A stretch of 64,000 bases of DNA from contig DURT01000083.1 of the NCBI GenBank assembly GCA_012843025.1, forward strand, positions 27,880 through 91,879. Direction: 5' to 3'. This stretch comes from Tissierellia bacterium (lineage in GTDB: Bacteria > Bacillota > Clostridia > Tissierellales > Sedimentibacteraceae). A program made the translations under genes and the position numbers. Shown here in pieces: positions 25,481 to 37,219 of this stretch (position 1 is the first letter of the stretch; every line of letters begins with the position of its first letter). Below the pieces are notes generated by a model. That model saw only the letters and a list, made by a program, of their open reading frames with translations. It had not been told where the DNA came from and did no database searches.

Positions 25481-26917
25481 GTAGGAACAGTATTGACAGT
25501 GGGGGATGGTATTGCTACCATAAGCGGTCTGCTTAATGCAACTTATCAGGAAATCTTAATCTTTTCCTCAGGTGTTCGTGGAATGGTTTTAGAGATGGAG
25601 CGTGATGTTACAGGCTGCATTTTGTTTGATGATGAGGAAAGTGTTGTTGAAGGTAGTACTGTTAGAAGAACTGGAAAGACAGCAGGAATTCCGGTTGGAG
25701 ATAATTTCTTGGGACGTGTAATCGATGCTTTAGGTAATCCCATTGATGGGAAAGGCCCAATTAATGCTGATGGATATCGTCCAATTGAATCACCCGCTCC
25801 AAGAATTGTTGACCGTCAACCAGTTAATAGACCCTTACAAACCGGTATATTAGCAATTGATGCTTTGTTTCCAATAGGGCATGGACAGCGTGAACTTATT
25901 ATCGGTGACCGCCAAACAGGAAAAACCACAATTGCACTGGACACTATACTTAACCAGAAAGGCAAAAATGTAATTTGTATTTATGTGGCAATTGGTCAAA
26001 AGGCAAGCTCCGTTGCTCAAACGGTAAATGTTCTTCGTCAACACGGTGCAATGGAATATTCAATTGTAGTTAATGCATCTGCAAGTGATCCGGCACCCCT
26101 CCAGTATATTGCACCTTATTCAGGTTGTGCCTTAGGTGAATACTTTATGAATAAAGGGCAATCTGTACTAATAATTTATGATGACTTGACTAAACATGCC
26201 ACTGCCTACCGTTCTTTGAGCCTTTTACTTGAACGGTCTCCAGGACGTGAAGCTTATCCTGGTGATGTTTTTTATCTTCATTCTCGTTTATTGGAACGTT
26301 CAGCACAACTTTCCGATGAGAAAGGTGGAGGCAGTATGACTGCACTCCCTATTGTAGAAACACAAGCAGGTAACGTTTCAGCTTATATACCAACCAATAT
26401 AATTTCCATTACAGACGGACAAATTTTCTTAGAAAGCGACTTGTTCTTTTCCGGTCAGCGTCCGGCAGTAAATATCGGTCTATCAGTTTCCCGTGTAGGA
26501 GGCGATGCTCAAACTAAAGCAATGAAATCAGCCGTAGGAACACTTCGTCTGGATCTGGCACAGTACCAAGAGATGGAAGTCTTTATGCAATTTGCCAGCG
26601 ACTTAGACGACATAACAAAAAAACAGTTAGACTATGGACATAGTCTAATGCAGTTACTGCGGCAGGATAAATATCGTCCATTGAAACAGTATGAGCAGAT
26701 TATTCTATTAGTTGTAGGACTAAACCATGTAATGCAGGAAATTCCGTCTGAGGAAATAAAGGAGTTTAAGTTTAAGATGCTCCAGTATATTGAAGAGCAG
26801 GCACCCCATATAATTAAGGAACTTGAGTCAAACAATTTCAACGATAAAATCAAAGAAGATATTGTAAAATTTGCTCGGGAATACTTAAAGCAATATGTAT
26901 CTGGCGGTGATAAATAA
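24761..26917 (+). pseudogene. atpA: Fused delta-delta-alpha ATP synthase subunit, interrupted by an in-frame TAA
   Basis: One frame encodes two tandem copies of a delta C-terminal domain plus the alpha N-terminal helix (about 120 residues each), then the complete alpha subunit. Alpha has Walker [34 protein letters not shown] and the SVSRVGG block, and runs to 26917. No delta N-terminal bundle exists anywhere in the operon. A TAA at 25478-25480 splits the frame just before [13 protein letters not shown]. The aligned codon in the first copy (25118-25120) is GAA, so the stop is a one-base change. No ATG/GTG/TTG exists in frame near the AAGGAG site (24751-24756); GTT (24761) or ATA (24767) stand there. 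A TTG at 25493 after GTAGGA might restart alpha. Confidence 0.85.
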
Positions 26918-27826
26918 ATGGTAAGTGCTAAGGAGATCAAGAACCGAATTAAAAGTATTCGTGATACTAGAAAAATCACTAATGCTATGTACATGATTGC
27001 TACTATTAAAATGCGAAGAGCAAAAAGAGACTTAGACAGCAATAGACCGTATTTTGACGCAATACAAAATGAAATGAAACGTATACTTCGAACGGTAGAG
27101 AAGGTGGAAAGCAAGTATTTCTATCCTGCCGATGGAAGTGAAGCTCCAGATGGAACTTATGGGATTTTAGTAATTACTGCAGATAAAGGATTGGCAGGTC
27201 CTTACAACAAAAATGTATTGAAAGAAACACAAATACTAATGTCAGAACATCCAGATTGCAAGCTCTTTGTTATTGGTGAATATGGACGGCGATTCTTTAC
27301 ACGCCAACAGGCACCTATTGTGAAGAATTTTTCATATACGGCACAGAATCCAACCATGAAGAAAGCAAGGGAAATTAGCACCATGCTCTTGGACCTGTAC
27401 GATAAGGGTGAAATAGATAAAATTTTTATTGTTTACAGTGACTTAGAGAATAGTTAGACTACAAAAGTAAATAGTGTCCGCCTTCTCCCCTTTCACAGAA
27501 AAGGATCTGTATCCTATACAAAGAAAGTGGAGGCAGAAGTATCTACACCTTTTGAATTATATCCTTCAGTTGAAGGTGTTATAGAAACTGCCGTAAGGGG
27601 CTGGCTAGCTGGTTTTATTTTCAGTGCACTAGTAAGCAGCTTTTGTAGTGAACAAAGTGCCCGTATGACAGCAATGAATTCAGCCAATAAAAATGCAGAA
27701 GAAATTTTAGAATCCCTTAAAATTCAATATAATCAAGTGCGTCAAGCGGCTATTACACAGGAAATAACAGAAGTGACATCTGGTGTAAAAGCACAGAAAA
27801 GAAAACGTAAAAAGGAGGTGTCATAG
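26918..27826 (+). pseudogene. atpG: F-type ATP synthase subunit gamma, interrupted by an in-frame TAG
   Basis: Central rotor shaft subunit; the whole frame is about 301 residues, normal length. The N-terminal helix (KEIKNRIKSIRDTRKITNAM) and the Rossmann-like middle (GILVITADKGLAGPYN) are intact, then TAG at 27455-27457 follows DLENS. The same frame continues without a gap (TTKVNSVRLLPF) to the C-terminal helix with SARMTAMNSANKNAEEIL and the end QEITEVTSG. Without readthrough the product lacks the C-terminal helix that sits inside the alpha/beta hexamer. A GTG at 27527 has only a weak ribosome site. The ATG lies right after alpha. Confidence 0.9.
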
Positions 27827-27828
27827 CC

Positions 27829-29226
<1,398 letters not shown>

Positions 29227-29231
29227 CTGAC

Positions 29232-29648
29232 ATGAATACTTTTCACATGAACATATTAGCTGCAGATAAACCTTTTTACACAGGTCCCTGTGAGTCTTTG
29301 ATAGTTCCCACCTCACAGGGCAAGTATGGTATCATGGCTAACCATGTCAACATTCTTATTGCAGTAGTTCCTGGAGCCTTATTTTATCGAATACCAGGAG
29401 AGGAAAGCAAGATTGTGGCAGTATCCCATGGTCTGGTTAAAGTAGAAAATAACGAGGTTTTGGTACTAGTTGACTCGGTGGAACTTCCAGAAGAAATTGA
29501 TGTAAATCGAGCAAAGCGTGCAGCAGAAGAAGCAAAAGAAGCAATTGTGCAGAGTCAAAGCAAGCAAGAATACTATGCAGCTCAAGCACGTCTGTCAAGA
29601 GCTCTTAGCAGACTTCGAGTTAAAAGTAATTATGGCGAAAAAAGTTAG
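29232..29648 (+). CDS. atpC: F-type ATP synthase subunit epsilon
   Basis: Rotor subunit that couples and can inhibit F1, 138 residues. N-terminal beta-sandwich (FHMNILAADKPFYTGPCESL, GKYGIMANHVNILIAVVPG) and two C-terminal helices (VNRAKRAAEEAKEAI, AAQARLSRALSRLRV). No disruption. No strong ribosome site; it starts 5 bases after beta, so it would depend on ribosomes finishing beta, and a premature stop in beta would likely reduce its translation. Last gene of the operon, followed by a terminator. Confidence 0.92.
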   Translation: MNTFHMNILAADKPFYTGPCESLIVPTSQGKYGIMANHVNILIAVVPGALFYRIPGEESKIVAVSHGLVKVENNEVLVLVDSVELPEEIDVNRAKRAAEEAKEAIVQSQSKQEYYAAQARLSRALSRLRVKSNYGEKS

Positions 29649-29682
29649 TAGTATTATCGGTAATAGATCAAGTAATCATAAC

Positions 29683-29719
29683 AAAAAAAGAAAATTTTGG
29701 TCAAAAATTTTCTTTTTTT
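29683..29719. terminator. Bidirectional terminator between atpC and the glutaredoxin gene
   Basis: AGAAAATTTT/AAAATTTTCT stem with flanking A-tract on the left and seven Ts on the right, so it can work for both convergent genes. Confidence 0.85.
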
Positions 29720-29728
29720 ATTGTTCCC

Positions 29729-29989
29729 TTATTTTATTGCCTCTTGTAGCACTTTTTCTATTTTCTCGTAGTTAGGAACTCCTTCATGGATCTTAACACC
29801 ATCCACATAAAAGGTTGGAACGTAATAATAGTCATATTCTCCTGCAATCTCCGGATTTTTTGTTTCTTCTATATATTTAATTTCCACCTTAGAATACTTA
29901 GGTTTTTGAGATTTTAATTCATCAAGAATTTTAAATGCCTTCTTGCAATGAGGACAATTTTTAAGATAGAAAGCTATTACTTTTTTCAT
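29729..29989 (-). CDS. Glutaredoxin/thioredoxin-fold protein (CPHC)
   Basis: Small thiol-redox protein of 86 residues. FYLKNCPHCKKAF gives the CxxC active site after the first strand, and YYVPTFYVDGVKIHEG has the cis-proline and following loop of the thioredoxin fold. CPHC instead of CPYC leaves the partner open (glutaredoxin, NrdH-like or thioredoxin-like). Its start lies inside the last codons of hemZ (29-base overlap), so the two are translationally coupled. Confidence 0.85.
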   Translation of the reverse strand: MKKVIAFYLKNCPHCKKAFKILDELKSQKPKYSKVEIKYIEETKNPEIAGEYDYYYVPTFYVDGVKIHEGVPNYEKIEKVLQEAIK

Positions 29990-31457
29990 TACTTACTCCT
30001 AATAAGTTCTTCTTTTTATTAATTATTTCATCTATTCGCTTAGAGTATTCTTCCAAACTTTTAAAATTTCGAACAGTTTCATGTTTGCCAGGGCTTGTTA
30101 TTATTTTACTTGAAGCTCCTACACCGCAAGCTAAAATGGTTTCTAACTCTTCAATAATAATCATGTTGTAAATACATTCTCTATTAGGCAGTGTATATCC
30201 TACATTTTCGGAATTCCCCTTAATATTTTTTTGCCTGTACATATAGTAGGGTTGATATCCTTTTTCTTGGCAAACCTTCTGAACCTCATTATGCATCATG
30301 CTTATTAACTCGTAATCCTTAAGGAGTTTGTCACTCTCCCTTAACAACTGAGATCTCTTTTTATAAGCTAAGGAATGAACAGTGATATTTTCAGGCTTTA
30401 ACTGGGCTATTTTTTCTATTGTGTTCCTAACATCAACCTCATTTTCACCTGGCAATCCTAAGATAATATCCATATTTATAGTTTTAAATCCAATTTTTTT
30501 TGCTAATTCATACTTTTCAATAATTTCATGGCTAAGGTGTTTTCTGCCTATGACAGATAGGGTTTCATCCTTCATGGTTTGAGGATTGATGGATATTCTG
30601 TTTACAAAATTATTTTTCAGACAAATAAGCTTTGCTTCACTTATTGTATCTGGTCGTCCTGCTTCAAAGGTTATTTCTTTTACTTTACTTAAATCATAGT
30701 GCTTTTTCAACGTATTAAATATAGTATTTATTTGGGATTCATTTAATACAGAAGGAGTGCCGCCTCCGATATAAATTGTATGAAGGTTAAAATTTTTGCT
30801 TTTAGCAATCTCGATTGTTTTTTCAATTTCATAAAGCAAGGTTTCTATATATGAATTCCTTTTATTTTCATTGCAATCCACATAGGAAGTAAAAGAACAA
30901 TAAATACACTTGGAAGGACAAAATGGAATTCCTATATATAAGTTATAGTTGTTTTTATTGTCTTCATTGATATACTTTTCTTCAACTTTCAGAATATCCC
31001 AAAGAAGTTTTATTTTTTCTTCTTTTACTTCATAGGTATTTCTTAAAATATAATTTATTTCTTCCCTGCTTTTCTTGTTTTCCTTTGCAATCAAAAGAAT
31101 TTTTACTACTCTTACCCCAGTTAAAATGCCATAGTCGGGATAAACATTGTAGTATTTCTTAAGGACATTGTGTATTGTTTTAATTACCAATGTTTTTCTA
31201 AGTTTCTTCTTGCTGTATTTTTCCAATAGTATATCCTTTTCACTGAAAACTGCCTCATACAGCAATTCACTATCTTTGTAGAGGGATGCTTTAGCTTTAA
31301 TACTTCCCTCTTCTTCCAAAGACGACACAATAAACAGATTCTCCCCGGTAAAAGAATCCATATCCTTCATTTCAAGATCTATATTTAAATCAAAAACCCT
31401 TAAGGCATTCCTTACTTCATACTGGAAATCATGACCTAGTAGATAAATAGTAATCAT
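29961..31457 (-). CDS. hemZ: Oxygen-independent coproporphyrinogen III oxidase-like radical SAM protein HemZ
   Basis: Radical SAM protein of 498 residues in the HemN/HemZ family. After a roughly 170-residue N-terminal extension specific to HemZ comes the cluster motif CPSKCIYCSF (CxxxCxxC), then GGGTPSVL and INMDIILGLPGE. HemN decarboxylates coproporphyrinogen in haem synthesis; HemZ members in anaerobes lacking haem genes may do something else. No other haem gene is in the window. It is preceded by an MBL hydrolase with a 1-base gap and followed by an overlapping glutaredoxin gene. Confidence 0.85.
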   Translation of the reverse strand: MITIYLLGHDFQYEVRNALRVFDLNIDLEMKDMDSFTGENLFIVSSLEEEGSIKAKASLYKDSELLYEAVFSEKDILLEKYSKKKLRKTLVIKTIHNVLKKYYNVYPDYGILTGVRVVKILLIAKENKKSREEINYILRNTYEVKEEKIKLLWDILKVEEKYINEDNKNNYNLYIGIPFCPSKCIYCSFTSYVDCNENKRNSYIETLLYEIEKTIEIAKSKNFNLHTIYIGGGTPSVLNESQINTIFNTLKKHYDLSKVKEITFEAGRPDTISEAKLICLKNNFVNRISINPQTMKDETLSVIGRKHLSHEIIEKYELAKKIGFKTINMDIILGLPGENEVDVRNTIEKIAQLKPENITVHSLAYKKRSQLLRESDKLLKDYELISMMHNEVQKVCQEKGYQPYYMYRQKNIKGNSENVGYTLPNRECIYNMIIIEELETILACGVGASSKIITSPGKHETVRNFKSLEEYSKRIDEIINKKKNLLGVSNEKSNSFLS

Positions 31458-31458
31458 A

Positions 31459-32076
31459 TTATAAAAAGGGATTGAACTTTTTTTCGTTCTTTATAGTAGA
31501 AGGTGACATATGGCCGGGATAAATAATAGTTTCATCATCGTACTTAAAAATTTTATTCTTTATAGAAGATATTATTTCCTCGAAAGATCCTCCGGGAAAA
31601 TCTGTTCTTCCGATTGAGCTGTTAAATAAAGTGTCGCCAGTCATCATTATATTTCCTACCTTAATACAGATGCCACCCTTCGTATGACCGGGGGTATGAA
31701 TTATTTCGAAAGTTAATTCTCCCAAGTTTATTTTATCTCCGTCTTTTAATTTAACATCTGCTTTAATTGACATATCTTTTCCAAACATGGACTTTGTAAA
31801 ATTCATTGCACTGTTACCTAAAGCTTCCGCATCTTCCTCATGGATATATACTTTAGTTCCGTATTTTTCTACAAAATCTTCCACCGCTCCAATATGGTCC
31901 CCGTGATAATGGGTAAGGATTATTATTTGGGGAGTTAATCCCATTGATTTTATTTTTTTATCTATTCTGTTAAATTCGGCACCAGGATCAATTATTGCAG
32001 CTTCCTTGGTTTCTTCACTGCCTACAATATAGCAATTTGCTCCGTACATGCCTACTGTAACTGTTTCAAATATCAT
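31459..32076 (-). CDS. MBL-fold metallo-hydrolase (YqgX/glyoxalase II-like)
   Basis: 205-residue metallo-beta-lactamase fold hydrolase. Metal motif LTHYHGDHIGAVEDF (HxHxDH), HTPGHTKGGICI and MTGDTLFNSSIGRTDFPGG, with a final GHMSP. This resembles YqgX, a glyoxalase II-like thioesterase (bacillithiol/coenzyme thioesters), but the substrate is not determined by the sequence. Good AGGAGG site. Operon order relA-dtd-MBL-hemZ is frequent in Clostridia. Confidence 0.85.
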   Translation of the reverse strand: MIFETVTVGMYGANCYIVGSEETKEAAIIDPGAEFNRIDKKIKSMGLTPQIIILTHYHGDHIGAVEDFVEKYGTKVYIHEEDAEALGNSAMNFTKSMFGKDMSIKADVKLKDGDKINLGELTFEIIHTPGHTKGGICIKVGNIMMTGDTLFNSSIGRTDFPGGSFEEIISSIKNKIFKYDDETIIYPGHMSPSTIKNEKKFNPFL

Positions 32077-32084
32077 ACTTCCTC

Positions 32085-32534
32085 CTAAAAAACTTTTTTG
32101 CTGTCAAGTAATATGGTAACGGGACCATCGTTTATTAGTTGAACTGCCATATCTGCACCAAATTCTCCCGTTTCCGTTACAATATTCTTTTCCTTCATAC
32201 TTTTTATAAATTTTTCATACATGGGTATTGCTTTCTCTGGAGGGGCTGCAGCTGTGAAACTGGGTCTTCTCCCCTTTCTGGCATCTGCTAACAAGGTAAA
32301 TTGGGAAATTACTAAAATACTTCCTTTTATGTCCAATAAACTTTTATTCATCTTCCCCTCTTCATCTTCAAATATTCTTAAATTAGGGACTTTCTCAATC
32401 ATATATTCCAAGTCTTTTTCTTCATCTGTATCTTCAATACCCAATAAAAGCAATATACCCTGTTCTATCTCACCAACTATTTTATTATCAATTTTTACAT
32501 TTGCACTTTTAACACGTTGTACTACTGCTCTCAT
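32085..32534 (-). CDS. dtd: D-aminoacyl-tRNA deacylase
   Basis: Proofreading enzyme of 149 residues that hydrolyses D-aminoacyl-tRNA and Gly-tRNA-Ala. N-terminus MRAVVQRVKSANV, the cross-subunit motif SQFTLLADARKGRRPSF and the Gly-cisPro-type motif near NDGPVTILLD at the C-terminus are the family signatures. The ATG 5 bases after GAGG is preferred over a GTG two codons earlier. It lies 19 bases after relA, as in many Firmicutes. Confidence 0.95.
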   Translation of the reverse strand: MRAVVQRVKSANVKIDNKIVGEIEQGILLLLGIEDTDEEKDLEYMIEKVPNLRIFEDEEGKMNKSLLDIKGSILVISQFTLLADARKGRRPSFTAAAPPEKAIPMYEKFIKSMKEKNIVTETGEFGADMAVQLINDGPVTILLDSKKVF

Positions 32535-32553
32535 ATTCACCTCACGGCTAAAA

Positions 32554-34731
32554 TCACTTTTTGGTTCTGTAAACCTCTAATACTCCCTCTAATTTTCTGA
32601 TTTTTTTCATTAAATCTTCTATTTGCTTTATATCATTTATTTCAAAACCAATATCTACAATTGCTATTTTTTCCTTATTTATTCTTAAATTTAGAGATAC
32701 GGCATTCAGCTTGGCTTCCGCATACAAGGAAGTTAAATCCTGTAAGAACCTAGGTCTGTCCAATACTTTTATTTGGAGTTCGCTTACAAATGTGGCATCC
32801 TTCTTAGTATCCCATTGAACTTCCAAAAATCTTTCATCATTATCTCGTAAATCGTGGATATTGGTACAATCTGCTCTATGAATTGACACGCCTCTGCCTC
32901 TGGTGATATATCCCACTATGGCATCTCCAGGTATGGGATTACAACACTTGGAAAAACGTACTTTCACATTGTCAATTCCTTTGATTATTACACCAGAGGT
33001 ATGGCTTTCAACTCTTTTAGGAGGTTTGGAAGCCAAATTCTTTTCTAAGCTTTCTAAATTTTCAAGCTCTATTTTGTCTTTGTTTTTTTCCAAGTATAGA
33101 ACCTTCAGCCTGTTTACTACCTGACTTTCAGTTATTCCGCCATTACCTACAGCTGCATAGAGATTGTCAATGGTATACATGTTGTATTTTTCAGCAACAA
33201 TTTTAACCCATTCATCTTTTAAAAGTTCAGCCACTGGCAAGCTCTGTTTCTTTACTTCCCTTTCAACTAATTCCTTGCCTTTTTCCACGTTGAAAGCTTT
33301 ATCTTTTTCTTTGAAAAACTTCCTTATTTTTGCCTTTGCCTGATTTGAAGCTGCAATATTCAGCCAATCCCTACTGGGACCGCTACTTGACTGGGAAGTT
33401 AAAATTTCCACCTGGTCTCCCGTTTTAAGCTTTGTATCGATAGGAACTATGCGACCGTTAATTTTTGCCCCCACACATCTGTTTCCTACAGCGCTGTGAA
33501 CTCTGTAGGCAAAATCTATAGGGGTTGAACCTGCAGGTAAATTTACAACTTCACCCTTGGGGGTAAATACAAAGACTTCATCTGTATATAAATCAATTTT
33601 CAAAGCTTCCATAAATTCCTGAGGATCTTTGGTATCTTGCTGCCATTCAAGCATTTGTCTTAACCAGTTTAATTTTTCCTCATAATTGGTTTTTTCATCG
33701 ATGCCTTCCTTGTATTTCCAATGGGCAGCTATACCGTACTCAGCTGTTCTATGCATTTCCAATGTTCTTATTTGTATTTCGAAGGGCTCTCCATCAGGTC
33801 CTATAACAGTAGTATGGATAGATTGATACATGTTGGGTTTTGGCATTGCAATATAATCCTTGAATCTGCCAGGTACCGGTTTCCAAAGGGTATGAACGAT
33901 ACCTAAGGCACCGTAACAGTTTTTTATGCTGTCAACGATTATTCTTACGGCAATTAAATCATATATTTGCTCGAAGGTCCTGTTTTTATAGTACATTTTT
34001 TTATAAATACTATATAAACTTTTCGGCCTGCCCTTTATTTCCGCCTCCATTCCTGACTCTTTAAGCCTTTCAGAAATAATTTCTATAATATGGGAAACAT
34101 ATTCTTTCCTTTTTTCGCTTTTTTCCTGTACTTTTTTCAGTAAATCCTCATATCCTTCCGGATCTATATATTTTAAACTTAAATCTTCCAGTTCCCACTT
34201 AATAGATGCCATACCTAATCGGTTAGCTATAGGAGCATAAATTTCTATAGTTTCCATTGCCTTCTGGTATTGCTTTTCTTTAGGCATGTATTGTAATGTC
34301 CTAATATTGTGAAGACGGTCTGCCAGTTTTATTATAACTACCCTTATATCCTTAGACATTGCCACTATCATTTTTCTTAAGCTTTCAGCCTGGCGTTCTT
34401 CCTTGTTCCTGTATTTTACCTTGCTTAACTTGGTAACACCGTCCACCATATTGGCAATTTCTTCGCCAAATTCCCTATTTATATCCTGGTATGTTATTCC
34501 TGTGTCTTCCACAACATCGTGAAGAAGACCTGCAGCAATAGTTTGAACATCAACATGTAAATCAGCCAAAATGAGCGCAACATTATAAGGGTGAACGAAG
34601 TATCTTTCACCGGAATATCTTTTCTGAGAATTAGAGTGTGCCTTCTCAGCATATATGTATGCTTTTTCTACAACGCTCAAGTCACTATTGGGATTATAAG
34701 ATTTAATTAAATTTATAAGATTTTCTAACAT
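32554..34731 (-). CDS. relA: Bifunctional (p)ppGpp synthetase/hydrolase RelA/SpoT
   Basis: Stringent-response enzyme of 725 residues. HD hydrolase domain (RYFVHPYNVALILADL, AAGLLHDVVEDTGI), synthetase domain (YDLIAVRIIVDSIKNCYGALG, RFKDYIAMPKPNMYQSIHTTV), TGS domain (EVFVFTPKGEVVNLPAGSTPIDFAY), zinc-finger-like helical region (KCCNPIPGDAIVGYIT) and a C-terminal ACT domain. The intact HD motif means hydrolase activity is likely retained. It follows apt by 38 bases, linking purine salvage and alarmone control. Confidence 0.96.
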   Translation of the reverse strand: MLENLINLIKSYNPNSDLSVVEKAYIYAEKAHSNSQKRYSGERYFVHPYNVALILADLHVDVQTIAAGLLHDVVEDTGITYQDINREFGEEIANMVDGVTKLSKVKYRNKEERQAESLRKMIVAMSKDIRVVIIKLADRLHNIRTLQYMPKEKQYQKAMETIEIYAPIANRLGMASIKWELEDLSLKYIDPEGYEDLLKKVQEKSEKRKEYVSHIIEIISERLKESGMEAEIKGRPKSLYSIYKKMYYKNRTFEQIYDLIAVRIIVDSIKNCYGALGIVHTLWKPVPGRFKDYIAMPKPNMYQSIHTTVIGPDGEPFEIQIRTLEMHRTAEYGIAAHWKYKEGIDEKTNYEEKLNWLRQMLEWQQDTKDPQEFMEALKIDLYTDEVFVFTPKGEVVNLPAGSTPIDFAYRVHSAVGNRCVGAKINGRIVPIDTKLKTGDQVEILTSQSSSGPSRDWLNIAASNQAKAKIRKFFKEKDKAFNVEKGKELVEREVKKQSLPVAELLKDEWVKIVAEKYNMYTIDNLYAAVGNGGITESQVVNRLKVLYLEKNKDKIELENLESLEKNLASKPPKRVESHTSGVIIKGIDNVKVRFSKCCNPIPGDAIVGYITRGRGVSIHRADCTNIHDLRDNDERFLEVQWDTKKDATFVSELQIKVLDRPRFLQDLTSLYAEAKLNAVSLNLRINKEKIAIVDIGFEINDIKQIEDLMKKIRKLEGVLEVYRTKK

Positions 34732-34769
34732 TGCCTCACCTGCTGTAATAGAGAAATCATCTGTTGATA

Positions 34770-35285
34770 TTATTCATATATTACCAGTGATTCCACCCTA
34801 TATCCTTTTAATTTTTCTCTTCCTTTCAAATCTCCAAGTTCTATTAAAAATCCAAGTCCTACAACTTCTGCCCCTAACTTTTCCACTAATTTACACGTGG
34901 CAAACATGGTTCCTCCTGTTGCCAGCAGGTCATCTACAATTATTACTTTCTGACCTTTTTTTATTGCATCCTTATGTATTTCTAAGGAATCTGTGCCATA
35001 TTCCAATTCATAGTTATATTTAACCGTCTCTGCAGGCAACTTTCCAGGCTTTCTCACTGGAACAAATCCTGTTCTTAATAAATATGCAAGGGGAGTTGCA
35101 AAGATAAATCCTCTGGATTCAGGTCCCACAATTAAGTCTGCTTCCACATCTTTAAATCTCTCTGCCAATTGATTAATACACTCTCGTAAGGCTTCCCCAT
35201 CCTTAAGCAGAGTAGTTATATCTTTGAAACTTATTCCTTTACAAGGAAAATTTTCTATAACACGAATTTTTTCTTTTAAATCCAT
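34770..35285 (-). CDS. apt: Adenine phosphoribosyltransferase
   Basis: Converts adenine and PRPP to AMP; 171 residues. [15 protein letters not shown] at the N-terminus, [15 protein letters not shown], the flexible-loop region and the PRPP-binding [14 protein letters not shown] are all present. GGAGG before ATG. It sits between recJ and relA, the recJ-apt-relA-dtd order conserved across Firmicutes. Confidence 0.96.
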   Translation of the reverse strand: MDLKEKIRVIENFPCKGISFKDITTLLKDGEALRECINQLAERFKDVEADLIVGPESRGFIFATPLAYLLRTGFVPVRKPGKLPAETVKYNYELEYGTDSLEIHKDAIKKGQKVIIVDDLLATGGTMFATCKLVEKLGAEVVGLGFLIELGDLKGREKLKGYRVESLVIYE

Positions 35286-35299
35286 AGGTTCCTCCAGGG

Positions 35300-37219
35300 C
35301 TATTTTTTTATGTATAATATATTTTCTTTCAAAGCGTATTGTATATTATCCGCCATCTTTAACATGCAAACTATTTCTTCTGCCGTTATTTTTGTATTAT
35401 ATAGCTTATTAAGTTTTTCTACAAGTAGAAATATATCTGTCTTTATTATTTTTGATTTTGTTTTGTTTATTAAAAACATCAGGGTTTTAATTTTCTCTTG
35501 ATCTACTTTGTAATTGAAGTTTTCTTGATCTTCAACTGTATGTAGTATTAGCTGAATATTTCTTTTTCCATTAAAAATATTTTCCCTTAATGATACTATG
35601 TAGGAACGGGGCATGGACAATACATTTTCCAAAAGGTCCATTTTTCCAAATCCTATCACAGGTATTTCACAGTTACCCTGAGACAGTTTAAAACTTAAAT
35701 GGGTACCATCCTTTCCTACTTTCCGGATATTTCTTATGGAACAATCTCTTACTGCCAATATTGGTTTAGGATTGCCACAGCCAAAGGGCTCAAACTTATT
35801 TATTTCGTCATAAAGTCTTAAGTTTATATCTGATACTTTCAATATTGCATCTACTGAAACTATTTTGTAATCTTTGTCAATATGAGGGTTTAACCCCATG
35901 AAAGTATTTAATTCATCGGTAAATATACTTATATTTTCCTCTGCAATAGTAAGGCCAGCTGCTAATTTATGACCCCCGTATTTCTCCAAATAACGGTCAA
36001 CAGACTTAAAGGATTCGAAAATATCCGCATATTCAAGGCTTCTAGCAGAGCCTTTTCCCATACCATCCTTCACGGAAATAACTACACTGGGTTTTTCATA
36101 CTTTTCCGTTAGCTTGGAAGCAACTATACCGATTACTCCTTCATGCCAATTATGTCCCTGGACTACAATTACATTATTTTTGTATAAAAAATCAGATTCA
36201 ATTTTTTCCACTGCTTCATTAAAAATCAGATTTTCTGCTTCTTTCCTTAAGTTATTTAATTTCTCTAACTCTAAGGCTAGCTTCTCTGCCAACTTTTCAT
36301 CCTTGGCAATCATTAGCTCAACGGCTATTTTTGCTGAATCCATTCTACCTGCAGCATTTATACGTGGAGCTATTATAAATCCTACATGGTAGGAGCAAAC
36401 TTCATCCCTGATTCCCGCAACTTCCATTAATTTTTTTAAGCCAATAATTTTTGTATTGTTTATTTTTTCTAAACCCTTACTTGCAATAATCCTGTTATCG
36501 CCAATTAAGTCTACAATGTCTGCAATTGTTCCCAAACAGGCATATTCTAATAGAATATCCTCAATATTTCGAACTTTTAAAAATTTATTTAAATGAAGCA
36601 AAAATTTAAAAGATAGTCCTGCCGCACATAAATGCTTATTTACAGAAGGACAATCTTTTTGTTTTGGGTTAACAATTGCATAAGCATTGGGAATTTGGTC
36701 ATTACACTCATGGTGATCAATAATGATTACATCTATATTCATCTTGGTAATTTCTGAAATTTTTTCAACTTCCCCTATTCCGCAGTCCACGGTAATAAGT
36801 AAGTCTATATCAATTTCACCATTTTTTATGCTATCTACAAATTTAGAGCTTATACCATATCCTTCTTCTTCCCTTTCTGGCACATAGTAACTTGTCTTTG
36901 CTCCCACTGTAGAAAGAAGAACAATAAACTGACTGATGGAAGTTACACCGTCCACGTCATAATCCCCGTAGATTAAGATATGCTCGTTATTATTTATTGC
37001 TTCTATAATCCTCCTACATCCTTTATCCAAATCCTTGTAATTTTCAGCTTTTTCAAAATATTTGAAGTCCGGGTCAAGAAAGCGTTCTATTTCATCAAAG
37101 GTTTTAATATTTCTGTTTAATAGAATCTTTGATGATGTTACGGATAAATTATATTTTTTGCTGATTCTTTCTACTTCGTTTTTATTATATTCATTGACTT
37201 TCAACTTCACTTTTTTCAT
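35300..37219 (-). CDS. recJ: Single-stranded-DNA exonuclease RecJ
   Basis: DHH-family 5'-3' ssDNA exonuclease, 639 residues, used in recombination and repair. Motifs [34 protein letters not shown] (DHH), [17 protein letters not shown] and the DHHA1 segment with GGHKLAAGL are visible. The start lies within the end of the LapA-like gene (29-base overlap), and no clear ribosome site was seen, so the exact first residues are uncertain. Next gene is apt, 14 bases on. Confidence 0.93.
   Translation of the reverse strand: MKKVKLKVNEYNKNEVERISKKYNLSVTSSKILLNRNIKTFDEIERFLDPDFKYFEKAENYKDLDKGCRRIIEAINNNEHILIYGDYDVDGVTSISQFIVLLSTVGAKTSYYVPEREEEGYGISSKFVDSIKNGEIDIDLLITVDCGIGEVEKISEITKMNIDVIIIDHHECNDQIPNAYAIVNPKQKDCPSVNKHLCAAGLSFKFLLHLNKFLKVRNIEDILLEYACLGTIADIVDLIGDNRIIASKGLEKINNTKIIGLKKLMEVAGIRDEVCSYHVGFIIAPRINAAGRMDSAKIAVELMIAKDEKLAEKLALELEKLNNLRKEAENLIFNEAVEKIESDFLYKNNVIVVQGHNWHEGVIGIVASKLTEKYEKPSVVISVKDGMGKGSARSLEYADIFESFKSVDRYLEKYGGHKLAAGLTIAEENISIFTDELNTFMGLNPHIDKDYKIVSVDAILKVSDINLRLYDEINKFEPFGCGNPKPILAVRDCSIRNIRKVGKDGTHLSFKLSQGNCEIPVIGFGKMDLLENVLSMPRSYIVSLRENIFNGKRNIQLILHTVEDQENFNYKVDQEKIKTLMFLINKTKSKIIKTDIFLLVEKLNKLYNTKITAEEIVCMLKMADNIQYALKENILYIKK

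Noticed and set aside
27527..27826. Separate gene for the gamma C-terminal half starting at GTG 27527
   Set aside because: It is in frame with the N-terminal half and its ribosome site is poor, so it is better described as the continuation of an interrupted gamma gene.
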